Below are positions 1-11,660 of a stretch of 64,000 bases of DNA, piece after piece. Made by a program: the position numbers and the translations under genes. Source of the DNA: Eucalyptus grandis. Its lineage: Eukaryota > Streptophyta > Magnoliopsida > Myrtales > Myrtaceae. The notes beneath the pieces are model-generated. The model saw nothing but the letters and a program-made list of their open reading frames with translations. It did not search any database and was not told the origin of the DNA. Every line of letters starts with the position of its first letter. Position 1 is the first letter of the stretch. The DNA lies in assembly GCF_016545825.1 (NCBI RefSeq), contig NC_052618.1:36216196-36280195 (forward strand), written 5' to 3'.

Positions 1-1053
1 ATATACTTTGAAACTTTGAGAGGAATTTTTGAATGGCTTACCTCGATTTCCTCATCGGATTCTGAGTCTGTGTCTAAGTCAGACTCTGATTATGAGTCTG
101 TGTCTGAGTCAGACTCAAATTCTGAGTACGTGTCCGAGTCGACTCGGATTCTGAATGTGCCATCAAGCATAAATTTCCTTGCTCATCATCTTCTTTCATT
201 GTTCTTTTCTGGCCATTCGCTTGTATTTTCTTCCATCGAATTTCCTTCCTTTTCTACTCAGCTTTTGAATTTCTTAACCATAAAGGCAAGTTCTTCATCG
301 TCCATGTCATTTGAGTCTGTTTCATCAAAAACAACATTAGATATTAAAGCAATGGACTTCTTACCTTCGGGATCTTCATCGTTGATTTGTTCCACTTCAT
401 AGGATTGAAGAGTGCCGATCAATTCATCAACGGAGAGTGGCATAATCCTTTGAGTCTCCCGGATTGAGGTCTTAACATGGTTCCAATCTTTTGAGTCTCC
501 TCGCAAGAGTTTGTTGACCTTCATTGGGGAAGAAATTGGATGACCTTGATATGCCAAACCGTTTACAATTTCTGTAAAACGATTGAACATATCTCCAATC
601 GATTCTCCTTGCTTCATCTTGAATGATTCATATTTGCCGAGCTGAAAGTTTACTTTTGTCTCTTTTACACGATCGGTCCCTTCATATGTAACATGAAGTT
701 TATCCCAAACTTCTTTTGCTGTTTCACATGAAGAGATTCTATTATATTCAGTAGGAGACAAAGCACAATATAAAGAATAAATTGCTTTTGCATCAAGCGC
801 TTCTCTTTTGGACATCTCCATCTCGAGACATAGGAGCAGGGGATTTGCTTTCTTTGTCTTTGCCATTCTTATTTGATGTAGACGCAGCGATGGGGTTGAT
901 TCCTCTTTCCACAACATCACATTGCAAGGGATCTCTGGATCTTAGGAATGCTTTCATTTTGTTCTTCCACACGTTGTATTCTTTTCCATCAAAATATGGT
1001 GGCCTTGTGTTGCTTTGTCCTTCCATAAGTCCTGGTGCCAAGATACTAGCCAT
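1..1053 (-). pseudogene. Copia gag (UBN2-type), frameshifted
   Basis: Gag forms the nucleocapsid of the retrotransposon particle. The reading starts at the minus-strand ATG at 1053 (MASILAPGLMEGQSNTRPPY). It carries the gag_pre motif YFDGKEYNVWKNKMKAF and then the UBN2 core (AIYSLYCALSPTEYN, AKEVWDKLHVTYEGT, ESIGDMFNRFTEIVNGL). Frame changes near 800-830, where one frame ends at 793 and the homology continues in another frame down to 258. Below 258 a serine/aspartate-rich acidic stretch, typical of the gag C-terminal half in this family, continues in altered frame to the window edge. The zinc knuckle is not in view. A single sequencing indel could mimic one break, but the family resemblance is strong. 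Confidence 0.75.
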
Positions 1054-1103
1054 AAAAGATCTTTAGCTCAAAAGTAAAAACACTTTTATAAACCGAGCAC
1101 TTG

Positions 1104-1115
1104 GCTGTGATACCA
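1104..1115 (-). other. Primer-binding site (initiator-Met tRNA type)
   Basis: Minus-strand reading TGGTATCACAGC lies two bases inside the 5' LTR, one change from the usual Copia PBS TGGTATCAGAGC. It fixes the LTR end at 1118. Confidence 0.7.
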
Positions 1116-1117
1116 AT

Positions 1118-2266
1118 TGAGAGTGCAAGTATGAACACCTAGAGGGGGGTGAATAGGTGTTTAAGATAAATCTTGGCAAATATATGCGGAATAAAATAAT
1201 CTTCAAACAAAGGAGTTAAGGAAGAGAATAAGAACACAAGATTTATAGTGGTTCGGCTTAATCTAAGCCTACGTCCACTCTCCCACGCTAACAGCCTTCT
1301 TGGCTGGATTCCACTATGCAATCAACAAGAGATTACAACTTTGAGTGCAAACACTTAGTAGATCACACTATCTCACTAAGTCACTCTTTTGGTATTTCTC
1401 TCACGATCACAAACGTTTAAGCTCTCAAGAGACAAGTATATGATCGAAGGTCGCTCAGACTTTGGAATTATAAATTCTACGCTCCGTCTCTTACTTGATC
1501 ATCGGTCCTTCATCTCCTTAAATACTCCTCCACTTCCAAACTACCCGTTGGACAGTATCTTGAGGATCGTCTTCCAATATACCCATTGATAGCTCTGTAT
1601 CTAGAAGATTTGGTAGCCGTTGAGTGACAAAGGTAAAATCCCAAATTGATTCCGATTGCCCATACAAACGGAATCTTGGTTTCCAAAAGTAAAGCTTCTT
1701 CGTATAGAAAGATCTTGTCTTCAAGATCCAATTGTCAATCAAATAGATTGAGTCAATCAAATCAATCTTGATGTGGAATCCAAACCAGATCACTAGCCGT
1801 TATATGATTGGGCTTGAGTTACGTTCTATTGAGTCTGGATGTAAAGTTTGAGAGCCATAGACTTTACAATTTGAGTGTGAGTGCGATAGACTTTGCAATC
1901 TGAGTCTTAACATATTCTGCTTCTGAACAGATTTAGCTTTAAGGTCTTAACACCGTCTGAATAAGTTCAGCTTCAACATAGAGTCTGTCTTTTGGTTCAT
2001 CATTCACGTTCAATCTGGAATTTGTCATAATGATCAGACTTCTGATGTAGGACAGACTTTGACACTAAAGTCTGGCAGTCTTCAAACTTTGACACAGAAG
2101 TCTGGAAATATTCAAAATATACTTTGGACATATGTTACGTTCAGTCTTCTGGTAGTCTTCTGACTTTGACAATATCCTTTATATGTTCTATCATCTACAT
2201 GGTCTTTTACTTAACCATTAAACACGTTACTAGCCTTTGATTTATTTTGTCATCTTCAAAACATCA
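1118..2266 (-). repeat. 5' LTR of the left Copia element (about 1.15 kb)
   Basis: The LTR reads TGATGTTTTGAAGATGACAA at its 5' end (minus strand, from 2266) and ends next to the PBS with the conserved CACCCCCCTCTAGGTG-like block. That block is also found at the 3' ends of the LTRs at 47156-48067 and 55793-56704. Its outer edge is set by the TG and by the point where older Copia protease homology resumes (2267). Confidence 0.65.
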
Positions 2267-3277
2267 TAAGGGATTTCCGTAACAATAATATTCATAACTC
2301 TATCTTCAACTATAAACCTACAACTGTTAGTATTAAGTGTACCCAAAGAGATGGGGTTTCTCTTTAGAATAGGAATTTGTTTGACATTTTCTAAAGTCTT
2401 GATCATGCCGTTGTGCATATTAATATTGATAATCACAATCCCAACTGCTTTGCATTTAGCGTTGTTTCAATTAAAATAACTCCACCATTATATCCTTTTT
2501 AGATAGAAAACCAATCACAATTAGGACAAATGTGGTGTGAATAGTCTAAATTATCTAGCTATCATTGAATTTATCTTTATCATCTGCAACTAATAACCAA
2601 TCCTAATTTTCTTATTCAGCATCATTAGCTTGAGCAAGATTTTTGTTTCCATGATTCTGCTTGTTTTGGTAGTTCTGATTATTTTGCCGATTTGCATTCC
2701 CTTTGATTTTGCTAATTCATATGATTTCTTCATTGCTGCTTCGCCTTCAATTTCAAACAATTTATCTTGATATGCCCCTTAGAATTACAATAGTTGCAAA
2801 TAAGATTACTATGCTTCGATTTTGATGTGGTACTACCTCCATTACTTCTCTCAACAGACTTTCCTCTAGCAACTAGACCAACCCTATGATCATTACCACC
2901 TTTAAAAATCAATTATGTATCTAGTTTTTGCTTACTTAGAAGACTAGTCTTCAAGATCATTATTTTCTCTACTAACAATTAAGGTCTCTCTATAATTCTT
3001 ATAAGAGGAAGGTAGAAAACTAATAAAGAGCCCGATCCTTATCTTTAATCTTAACATCAACACTTTTAATTCAAAGATAATAACATTGAATTCAAAAATA
3101 TGAGATTTAAGAGAGCACCTTTGGTTACATCGACATATTTTCTGGTTTCTTCCCTTTCCCAAATAGAGTTTTCTTCAAACCCTGCTATGTAAGAACAACC
3201 AACATACAAACCCACCATAGGTGCAAACTACTGTTCACATCAAACTTCTCTATATCAAATTTTGTTGTTGAAGCCAT
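2267..3277 (-). pseudogene. Copia gag-protease remnant
   Basis: From a minus-strand ATG at 3277 the reading begins MASTTKFDIEKFDVNSSLHL and soon stops. Further on are LPSSYKNYRETLI (gag C-terminal part, about 2970-3010), a CCHC zinc knuckle CNYCNSKGHIKINC (about 2750-2800), and after a gap a protease/pre-integrase linker with MHNGMIKTLENV and ISLGTLNTNS (about 2330-2420). Several stops and frame changes separate the pieces. It cannot encode a working polyprotein. Confidence 0.7.
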
Positions 3278-3317
3278 AACCAAAAGATCGAAAAACCCTA
3301 CGGCTCTACTAACAAAT

Positions 3318-3540
3318 TGTTATGATTGATGTGGAAACTATTACGGAATTAAACTTGAGAAAAATAAAGAACACATAAATTTACATAGAAAACCTTTGTG
3401 AGAAAAATCATAGAGAGAGGAGAAACAAAATCCACTACAAAAATTCAAGGATTACAAAAGATGACTAAAAAATAAAAACTCTTTTTGTCTCAACATTTTA
3501 ACCAAATAACATAAGAAAAATAATGTCTATATTTTTAACA
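3318..3540 (-). repeat. Probable LTR of the Tork-like remnant
   Basis: Beginning TGTTATGATTGATGTGGAAA and preceded by a decayed PBS (gctctactaaca, compare gctctgatacca), this segment sits exactly upstream of the gag start. The outer end at 3540 (tttttaaca) is a guess, since no partner LTR or target duplication can be seen. Confidence 0.4.
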
Positions 3541-4355
3541 TAATTAAACATGAGGTGAGATATGGTTAACTCAATCTTTTTAGTGCGATTAGTTTCTACT
3601 AATTGTGCTAAGCAGTTTCGTGAACTATGTATGCATCTCAAGATCAACACCTAGCACTGTTTGAATTAGCACTGGGTAAACATTGGAAATTACTTAATAC
3701 GCCACTTCGTGTATGTATCTTCTAAACGTGTGAAGTGAACTAGCTGCATGAAAATCAAAGTGAATAATTGAATATTAGTTCCTAATTTGCGTGATTAATC
3801 AAAGCATTAACCAATGAGACCCTCGTTTCCTTTGATACTCGGACAAAATCAAATTCGTCGATGATAAAATAAAACATCGTCCGACTGATATAGATCATTT
3901 TGCTCAGTTTTCTATGTTTACTATGTATACTTTAGCCATCGTGATGTAATAGGTTGACTTCTTGTGGAGTGCATTGATGCTCTGAGCACAAGTCCTAAAT
4001 CTTATGTACGGATTCCAGCTGAGTTCTGAAATTTTCCATCGATTAATCAAGTCCTATACATTTATCAAGAAGTGCAATCAAGTTTAAAATCTCTAATTTG
4101 GTTCAATCAAGTCCTCGGTCCTTATTAAAAACGTAATTAAGTCTAAAATTATGTCAAAAAAGTGTAATTTAAGAAGGCCACATAAGTAACTTTTTGTGTG
4201 ACATATATGCAATATTAGGTATTGTTCATCGAAAGGATTTGATTGTAAACATTCAAGAAAGTTGGGAACTTAAATGGATTAATTGAAAAGGTTTAGCATT
4301 TTTTATTATGTTTCATACGTAAGATTTAAGACGTCCTGTGGAACTTTTCGTACTT
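3541..4355. other. AT-rich intergenic stretch, nothing recognised
   Basis: No open reading frame, RNA gene or repeat boundary could be supported here on either strand. Confidence 0.5.
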
Positions 4356-5910
4356 TAAGGGAAAATACATTTTCAATTCTAAAAGCTAGTCATCAAACGT
4401 GATTACTGTTTCAAGAGTTCCCATTGGGACGACGACACGGCATAAACACAACATCCGAATTCAAGTACATAATCGTGTCAAAGTTGTCTACTGACTAAAA
4501 ATGTCATGCTTTACAATTACACCATCTGAATGAACTTTTGATTCTTTGATGCATACTTTCTTTTGTGAGGTTGGTGGCAACGAATTGAACGTGATTTTTC
4601 TTGGAAAAAAATTCTCTAAAAGACTAATCCAACGTTCATCACCTAGGGAACTGTTTATCCTTAATTAATCACCCTAACGACAGTTGATGTATCATTGAAA
4701 AATGAAAGAAAACAAAAAAAGTTTAACAGAGAGTAAATTAGTTTGTTTTGGCATATAAAGTTTGATTTTCTTGAAAAGAGTCGGTCGGATTTGATAAAAA
4801 TATCAAAACCTGGTAAGAGGTTAGTAATTGTCATTTACCTTTTAGTTAGAGTATTATAAATTTTATAAGATTTGAAAAAAATAAAGCTAATAAGATCATA
4901 TTCTTGGCTTTGTCATCTAGCCTAGTGTAGTTGAAGAGAGATATGTCATTTAGGAAAGTATGCTTAAAAAAAGTTTATTAGTAGCTACAACAAAATGGAA
5001 AATTTAAGGATTAACATGTGATGATTAATTTTATGTTTGGTCGTCTCAATTACTAATCAAGATAGATTATAAAATGAAATACAAGGATTTTGTTATATCC
5101 TATTCATTGTTTGGTGAATAGTAATGACAAAGGTGGATATATTTACATCTTACCATGTCAATTAAACTTTTATTAGAAGATAAAATAAATTTGTATATAT
5201 AAGTAAAAATATGAATACATAAAAATTGAATTGTTTTTATTTTATTTTTTGTTATTTTGAATATATATATATATATTAGAATTAAAACATTATTTATATT
5301 CAAATATTATTTTAATTTTATTAATTTAAGAATTTTGGCATTAGAAATCAAAATAATTTAAATGAATATTAGAGATCTTACCTACCTTTATCCCATCTCC
5401 CTATGGAATATTTTTATCGAAGCTATATTACTCTTGTATCTGACTTTAACCTATTTTAAGTATACACAAAATACATGATATAATAAATTTTATCATGTCT
5501 TAATTTTATCTTGATTGTCAAATGTAGCATATAAGTATGGAAGCAAATACATTCTATCCTCAAAATTGGGGTAAATCTAATATGCAACATGTGACAATTT
5601 TATCTACTTTATTCCTTTTTTTTTCTTGATAAAGACGTCCTACATTTCAGTCAAAATAAAACACCCAACTTATGCTCGGAACCCTTCAAATTAAACATGG
5701 GTCAGATTAGCACGTATTCCGCGTCTAAAAGTTAACGTCAATGACTAAACTTAGAATATCCACCCTCTATGAATATCTTATCAATCCCCCCCGTTTGGCT
5801 TGACTAAAAGAAATTAAAAAGATAAGGTATAAAATAAAAAAAACCCCAAAAGGAGTTTCTAGGAATCAGGCTACACATCCACTTGGAATAAATTTGAAGT
5901 ATACAGAAAA
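4356..5910 (+). repeat. Duplicated non-coding block, copy A
   Basis: Two stretches (about 4356-5000 and 5625-5910) recur in the same order and orientation at about 6790-7760 and 7800-8105. Shared landmarks are the text around ttcaagtacataat, cttttgtgaggttggtggcaac / cttttgtgagggtgatggcaac, gagtcggtcggattt and ggaataaatttgaagtatac. Copy A has extra AT-rich sequence between the two stretches. The copies are clearly diverged, so the duplication is old. Some of this could be the upstream region of a duplicated gene; no coding potential is visible. Confidence 0.55.
5258..5277. repeat. (TA)n microsatellite
   Basis: An uninterrupted TA run inside a very AT-rich stretch. Confidence 0.8.
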
Positions 5911-5989
5911 AGCAAACTAAAAAGTTTATGAAATGATTACACTTTATACACAAGATAAGTACGAAAAAATTCATAAGACTATTATATTT

Positions 5990-6745
5990 ATACCAACTCA
6001 ATCCTTAATTTTGCAAATAGATGAATTTAGTTCTAAAGATTTAGTTTATTGGCCAATTTAGGCTAGAAATTGTTGACATTGATACCGGTAAAGACTAACA
6101 TGGACATTTTATTAATATTTTAATGATTTTTATGAATTTATTATATTTTTAAATATATATATCTTTTTTTTTTTTTTTTTTACTTTTTTCTTCTCTTTCC
6201 TTTACCTTTTCTTTTTTTTGTCGATGGCCACCACTAGGTTAAGCCTAGGTGGGGACAAGCATAGTCTTTTGGGTGTAGCTAGGTGAGGCTCCCCATGCGA
6301 GATTTGGCAAGGCCCATCGAGGTGCAATAAGGTCACCCTAGCTTGGGTGAGGGTTAGCCTCGCTGCATCTTGCGAGGGGGCCCTCACTTGGCCATGCTTA
6401 GATGGCCGCTTCTCACCCTCACTTGTGACCGGTGGTTGGTGATGGCCACCAGCGAAAAGAAAAAGGTAAAGAAAAGAAAAGGTTAAAAAAGGAAAAATAA
6501 AAACAAAAATTATTTAAAATATTAAATAAATCCAAAAAATTATTAAAAATGTTCATGTTAGTGCTAATTGTACCACGTAAGATGACCAATATCCACGTCA
6601 GCAGTTTTTGACTTAAATTGGCCGAATTGACTAAATTGGTACAAATATATAAAAAATTAGAATTAAATTGGTTTAATTAAAAAGTTTATGATCGAATTAG
6701 TATAATTGTAATAAGTTTAGGGTTTTTTTTTTTTTTTTTTTTGGT
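5990..6745. mobile_element. Fold-back (MITE-like) element with GC-rich core
   Basis: The segment is a long imperfect inverted repeat. Left-arm text such as ttggccaatttaggc, gttgacattgatacc and taacatggacattttattaat matches the reverse complement of the right arm (ttaatatttt-type text, ggccaatttaagtc, gctgacgtggatattgg). The centre (about 6218-6440) is GC-rich, with repeated ctaggtgagg-like motifs flanked by cgatggccacca and its inverse. It lies between duplicated blocks A and B. No transposase is present, and the exact ends and target duplication could not be fixed. Confidence 0.55.
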
Positions 6746-6789
6746 ACTTTTCCCTAAGATTTAGGATTTCCTCTAAAAATTTTCCTAGC

Positions 6790-8105
6790 ATAAGAAGGAA
6801 ATACATTTCCAATTCTAATTGTTAGTCATCCAATACAAATGCTTTGTAAATTTGCCTTTTGGAATTGCTCTTGGAGTTTTTGTCGGTCCAACTACATTAG
6901 ATGAACACGTTATCCAAGTTCAAGTACATAATCATGTCAAAGATGTCTGCTAACACGTTATCCAAGTTCAAGTACATAATCACGTCAAAGATGTCTGCTA
7001 ACTATAGATGCCGTGCTTTAAAAATGAATCATTTGACTTAACTTTTAACTTGTCACTATATACTTAGGAAATCGAGGGACTATACTTAGAAAATATCCGG
7101 TGGATTTTCTTTTTTTTTTTATGCATAGTTTCTTTTGTGAGGGTGATGGCAACGAATTTCTCATAGATTTATTTGGAAAAAAATCCTAAAAGACTAATCC
7201 AAAGTATATTACCTAGGGGACAGTTTATCCTTAAAATAAGCACCCCCTAACAACGGTTGATGTATCTTTTAAAAATGAAAGAACTTAAAAGAATTTGAGA
7301 AGGGAAATAAGTAAGGTAATAAGTAAAATAAAACTATTTTATAAAGTTTAGATTTTCTTGATAAGGGGTCGGATTTGGCAAAAAAATAAAATAAAAACAT
7401 AACAACAGGTTATTAATTTCTTGAAAAGGGTCGGTCGGATTTAGCTTTTATTTTGTTTCCTATAAATAAGATTTCAAAAAAAATAGAAAGATCGTATTTT
7501 TTGCTTTGTCATTTACCTTTAGTTATTGTATTATAATTTTTTTTTTCTACATTGAGTTTGTGATTTATAAAAATGATTCTAGTGCGATTGAAGAAAAGAG
7601 TGATTAGACCAAAAAAACGAAACGAAAATAAAAAAAAGTGATATTTTATTGAGGGAAGTACATCTTTCCATCAAAACCGATAAAAAAAAAGTTTGGTTAA
7701 TTTTTTTTATTAGTACTACAAGAAAATAAAAATACAAGGATTAAGATGTAATGATCAAAAGTCCGAAGTAGACCTTTACGTAACTTTGGATGAATTTATT
7801 CCTTTATCCTTTCCCCTCGATAGCCACGCCATCTATTTCAGTCAAAATCAAATATCCAACCTATGCTGCAGACCCAGTCAATGTCAGAATAAGACTTATT
7901 TCACTTCTAAAAGTTGACGTCAATGGCTAGACTTAGAATGAGTACACTTTATCAATATTTTATTAATTCTCAAGTTAGGTTTGCTATAGGAAAATCATAA
8001 AATATATAATTGGCAAGCTTTTCTCAATATTTTATATCCCAAAGGATTTGCCAGGAATTAGGCTACAAATCCCACAAGGAATAAATATGAAGTATACAAT
8101 TGAGG
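6790..8105 (+). repeat. Duplicated non-coding block, copy B
   Basis: Diverged direct copy of block A. It is followed directly by the exon-like segments at 8045-8780, so whatever transcription unit these blocks belonged to would lie downstream on the plus strand. Confidence 0.55.
6904..6999 (+). repeat. 48-bp tandem duplication
   Basis: Two adjacent, nearly identical copies beginning aacacgttatccaagttcaa at 6904 and 6952. Copy A has only one version, so this arose after the larger duplication. Confidence 0.85.
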
Positions 8106-8423
8106 TCGATGTATTGTGTTCCTGCCCACTTTTTTGGTCCCAAAAGAGTTTGATGTCCTCAATGTGAACGGAAAGATATGAATTTCAATGGTACTTTGTT
8201 TCTACTTTTGCAGATTGGGCTGCCAAATTCCAGGACATCACTTCCTTGAATACATGTGTAGGTGCAATATAAACAACTCTAGCAGTCTTTATTTGAATAT
8301 GGAGCAAGCAACATGTATGCCTCTAACAAGGCAAATATTGAGAGGCAGAAGAAAGATTGGTCACGACTCATTGGAGACAACTAATCATGTGAAGCTCATG
8401 TAAATATTGAGAGGAAGAAGAAA
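8045..8423 (+). repeat. 379-bp tandem unit, copy 1 (exon-like)
   Basis: First of two direct copies offset by 379 bp. It contains a pyrimidine-rich stretch ending in cttttgcag (splice-acceptor-like, AG at 8212-8213), followed by a short open stretch reading DWAAKFQDITSLNTCVG in one frame. Further on is a stretch reading EYGASNMYASNKANIE. I do not recognise the protein. The pieces may be exons of a decayed gene. Confidence 0.5.
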
Positions 8424-8790
8424 GATTTGCCAGGAATTAGGCTACAAATCCCACAAGGAATAAATATGAAGTATACAATTGAGGTTGATGTATTGTCTCC
8501 CTGCCCACTTTTTTGGTCCCAAAAGAGTTTGATGTCCTCAATATGAATGGAAAGATATGAATTTCAATGGTACTTTGTTTCTACTTTTGCAGATTGGGCT
8601 GCTGAATTCCAGGACGTCACTTTCTTGAATACGTGTGTAGGTGCGATATAAACAACTCTAGCAGTCTTTATTTGAATATGGAGCAAGCAACATGTATGCT
8701 TCTAACAAGGCAAATATTGAGAGGGAGAAGAAAGATTGGTCACGACACGTTGGAGACAATTGATCATGTGAGCTCATGTAAATCGACATT
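8424..8790 (+). repeat. 379-bp tandem unit, copy 2 (exon-like)
   Basis: Second copy, with substitutions (DWAAEFQDVTFLNTCVG; EYGASNMYASNKANIE). Homology ends shortly after gctcatgtaaat, where copy 1 instead re-enters the start of copy 2 through a short gagag-agaagaaaga homology. Both copies keep the acceptor-like cttttgcag. No function assigned. Confidence 0.5.
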
Positions 8791-8869
8791 GGATAAATTG
8801 AAGTTTGTGTGGATCAACATCTGCCAAATTCTAATTGATTGTGTTGTGGGTCTATTATCTTGAAAACTC

Positions 8870-9326
8870 AAGTCTCGCAAAGAGAGACACTTTAAAATGC
8901 TTTCGAAATACATTATATTTCTAGACACACAATTCAATCACTTGATGCTGAGTATTACAAATTTCTTGAATTGATGTTCTCGTTTAAAAAAGAAAAATTG
9001 TGAACAACTTTTTTTTTTATTACATTGACAATTTTTTTTCTTGTATAAACTGCAATTTGTACTCTTTGACTCCAATAAAATCATCTCTCATTGCGATCAA
9101 GCTGCCAGAAGAGAAGAGGGTATAAGTAGGACAAGTGCTTCTAGGAAAGTTGGTAGCCCAGGCAACTACACAAGCATTACACTGAAATAGGACTAATTTC
9201 ATCTTTGGACCTCTAACTTTGATTATTTACTTTAATTTAGTTAGGGACATTTGCACTTTAATTTCTTCACCTATCAGTAATAACATTTACTGATGGATCT
9301 TGTCATTTGGTACAAACCATCTTCAA

Positions 9327-9360
<34 letters not shown>

Positions 9361-10000
9361 CATCCCATTTTAGGTTTCTAAAGTTTTGTTGCTAAGATGA
9401 CGCTTACCTGGCGCTATCTGCTATGTTGGCGTTGCATGTCGGCTAAAGTCCATTCATCAACACCGCCTCAACAACTTGATAGACTAGTTAATAATTAAAA
9501 CAGCAGCACTAGTCTTCAGCAATTAAATAGTTAGAAAAATTAGATTACGGAAGGAAAAGAAGAGGATTTAAACCACACAAACATTCATGAATTATAATAT
9601 ATGGTTCAAAAGAGAACATAAAAGTGAAAAGAGAATGCAAAAGGGTTCTCCCACGATGCACCCCCTAAGCCGATCCTATTTTAAGAGCACGACCTAAATT
9701 TTTTCTCGTCATCGAGCATGACACCGAATCGAGACAAGTCGTACGAAGATAATCATTCATAAATCCCTTAGTGTCGATCAAGAGGCCGATTCCTCAAATT
9801 AGAGTTCTTGTCCTCTTGCTCTTTCTCTTTAAACATACAAAATCTTATCTTTCTTTATATGCTTGATTATGCAGATCCGCACCATCTCTTGCACAGGCGC
9901 GCAAAGGGCCATAACATGGAAAGATGTGCACAGCAATTATTGAAGAAGACCCTCTTAAAGTCTCCAGAGAGTAGCCAAAGAGGGTTTGGGGGACCATGGA
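8870..10000. other. Stretch without a recognised gene
   Basis: Only short open frames. A (CT)n run occurs at 9329-9357. The rest is unique-looking AT-rich DNA in which I can support no gene. Confidence 0.5.
9329..9357. repeat. (CT)n microsatellite
   Basis: About fourteen CT units in an unbroken run. Confidence 0.9.
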
Positions 10001-11660
10001 TTGGCCAAATTTTATGCGATAAAACGTGGATGACCAGTATGTGTCAGCCTCAGCACCGGAATTCATGATCCTCATGGCTCATGCCAGCGTTTGGAAGCGT
10101 TCGTTCGCCCAATGGATGTGAAAAGGTCGCATGTTGTTCGCAAAGGAAAATAGGTAAGGGGAAAAGGGGCAAAAGCGTGGCGTTTTCTCCAATCTTCATC
10201 GACTGCATGGCATAAAAAATCTCTCAGTTTGATGGATCTATGTACTTTTTTCTGCATAAAGTGTGAATTGGGCGAGCACGATGGGTTCCTTGGGGGATAT
10301 TAAATCAGCTAAATACTCCTAGATGCCCGACTGAAAAGTATCGTAATAGAATAATTAATTATTAAAATCGCGTATTCATATAATAATTTAAACTTGTAAA
10401 ACTGTGGACAATGATATCATAAAATCTCACATACTATCAGAGCTTAAGTCTTAGATGAAGGTGCAATTTTGTATTTAATTATTCTACTAGTCTTTCTCAC
10501 GCTTTGTTTAGCTTAAATTTTTAGAAAAGTTGATAGTAATTTCACAAAATTTCATATGACATCAGAGCTTAAGCCTTGAATGAATGTGATGTTTTCTATT
10601 TAATTATTATATCACTTCCCTTCACGTTTATTACTAGGCAATATTTAATTATTCTATCACCTCTCTCATGCTTAGAAACAGGCAACATTTAATTATTCTA
10701 TTAATTCCTCTCATACTTAGTGTAGTCTTTTCGCCTAGTATTAAGTATGGAAATTTGTAATTGAGGAGGCAAATAGGGTTTTAGAAAGATTTGAACTCAA
10801 GACCTCCTACTTTGATAAATTATAAGATTTTGGGTGTGTTTGGTCGAGTTTTTAAATGTAAAGTAGTTTAGCCTAAAGAGATTTGGGAAAATGCAAAGAT
10901 TATTTTGTAAATTGTACCTTGAGAAACAATTTTGAGTGAAATATTGTTTGATAGAAAACACATTTAAGACCATTTGAGTAATTAATTTAAAATTTAAAAT
11001 TTTTATTTGTTTAAATTGAAACAAATAATGTCTATAGCTTTTTAAATTTCAATTTTGATGACAATGTTAAATATATTGTGTAAACAATTTAATTAAAAGA
11101 ATAATTTTTTTTGGCTAAAAAATTTAAATTGAAAAAATTTACATTAAAGTGGTCTCTTTCTCAATTAAAGAAATAATACTTTCATTACAATAAACGTGGT
11201 AACATATGTATGAGAAAGGAAATTTATTATCCTTGAAAATTACAAACATCATGAAATTTCATTTGATCACATAAACATGCAATATTAGAAGTTACATCAT
11301 TATTTGAAGCACTACCCTCTTCATTGTGCCTTCCTTCAGCGAGTGAATTCCAATTTGTATCAAGTTCTACGGGAATAGAAGAAATTAAGGGGATTTGTAT
11401 TAGATCTACCAATTTTCATTGAGTAGGCAAAGAACCAAACTTCCCTAGTCTTCTATTTGTATCTAAGTTCATGGCACTACTTTGCCAGAATAAAGATCTC
11501 TCTAGCTGAACCAAAATTAATGTCTCTCGAGTCACCATCTTAACCGATCCTTACCCAAGACATGAACCAAAATAAACTTTCATTCTACATTATCACAGGA
11601 AAAGCAAAATGTACACTTATTTCAGTGACTTCTCAACAAATTACAATCGTTAACTATGGA
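10001..11660 (+). repeat. 1.66-kb tandem duplication, copy 1
   Basis: Starts ttggccaaattttatgcgat directly after ccatgga and ends at ...taactatgga. Copy 2 follows without a gap. Both copies contain the same short minus-strand open frame (reads MQKKVHRSIKLRDFLCHA, ends in the WHEP motif). Both also hold a tgaactcaagacctcctac segment and repeated atcagagcttaag motifs, which look retroelement-derived. No confident coding function. Confidence 0.9.

Larger units (their letters stand above)
1..2266 (-). mobile_element. Sirevirus-like Copia retrotransposon, 5' part (runs off the left edge)
   Basis: A Ty1/Copia element on the minus strand. Its 5' LTR lies on the right (1118-2266), followed by a primer-binding site and a gag gene, and the body continues beyond base 1. 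The gag closely resembles the gag of the complete element at 47156-56704 (shared N-terminal motif ALGLMEGQSNTRPPYFDGK with small changes, and ALDAKAIYSLYCALSPTEYN). The LTRs of the two elements share only their end nearest the PBS, so they are related but distinct families. The outer LTR end interrupts an older Copia protease region, so this is a nested insertion. The bases after 2266 (taagg) would be one copy of the target duplication; the other is outside the window. Confidence 0.8.
2267..3540 (-). mobile_element. Degenerate Copia element (Tork-like), 5' remnant
   Basis: An older Copia copy on the minus strand comprising a probable LTR, a decayed PBS, gag and the start of pol. It is cut at 2266/2267 by the Sirevirus-like insertion; the rest of pol is presumably left of the window. 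Lineage assignment rests on the style of the gag start (MASTTKFDIEKFD), the gag C-terminal motif LPSSYKNYRETLI and the protease-flank motif MHNGMIKTLENV. It is tentative. Confidence 0.65.

Noticed and set aside
16..402. Plus-strand open frame rich in Ser/Asp/Glu (128 codons)
   Set aside because: Opposite-strand shadow of the acidic C-terminal part of the minus-strand Copia gag.
10785..10830. tRNA-like text (ttgaactcaagacctcctac) in the 1.66-kb duplication
   Set aside because: Resembles a B-box/PBS-type text, but no cloverleaf or A box could be placed. More likely part of an old retroelement.
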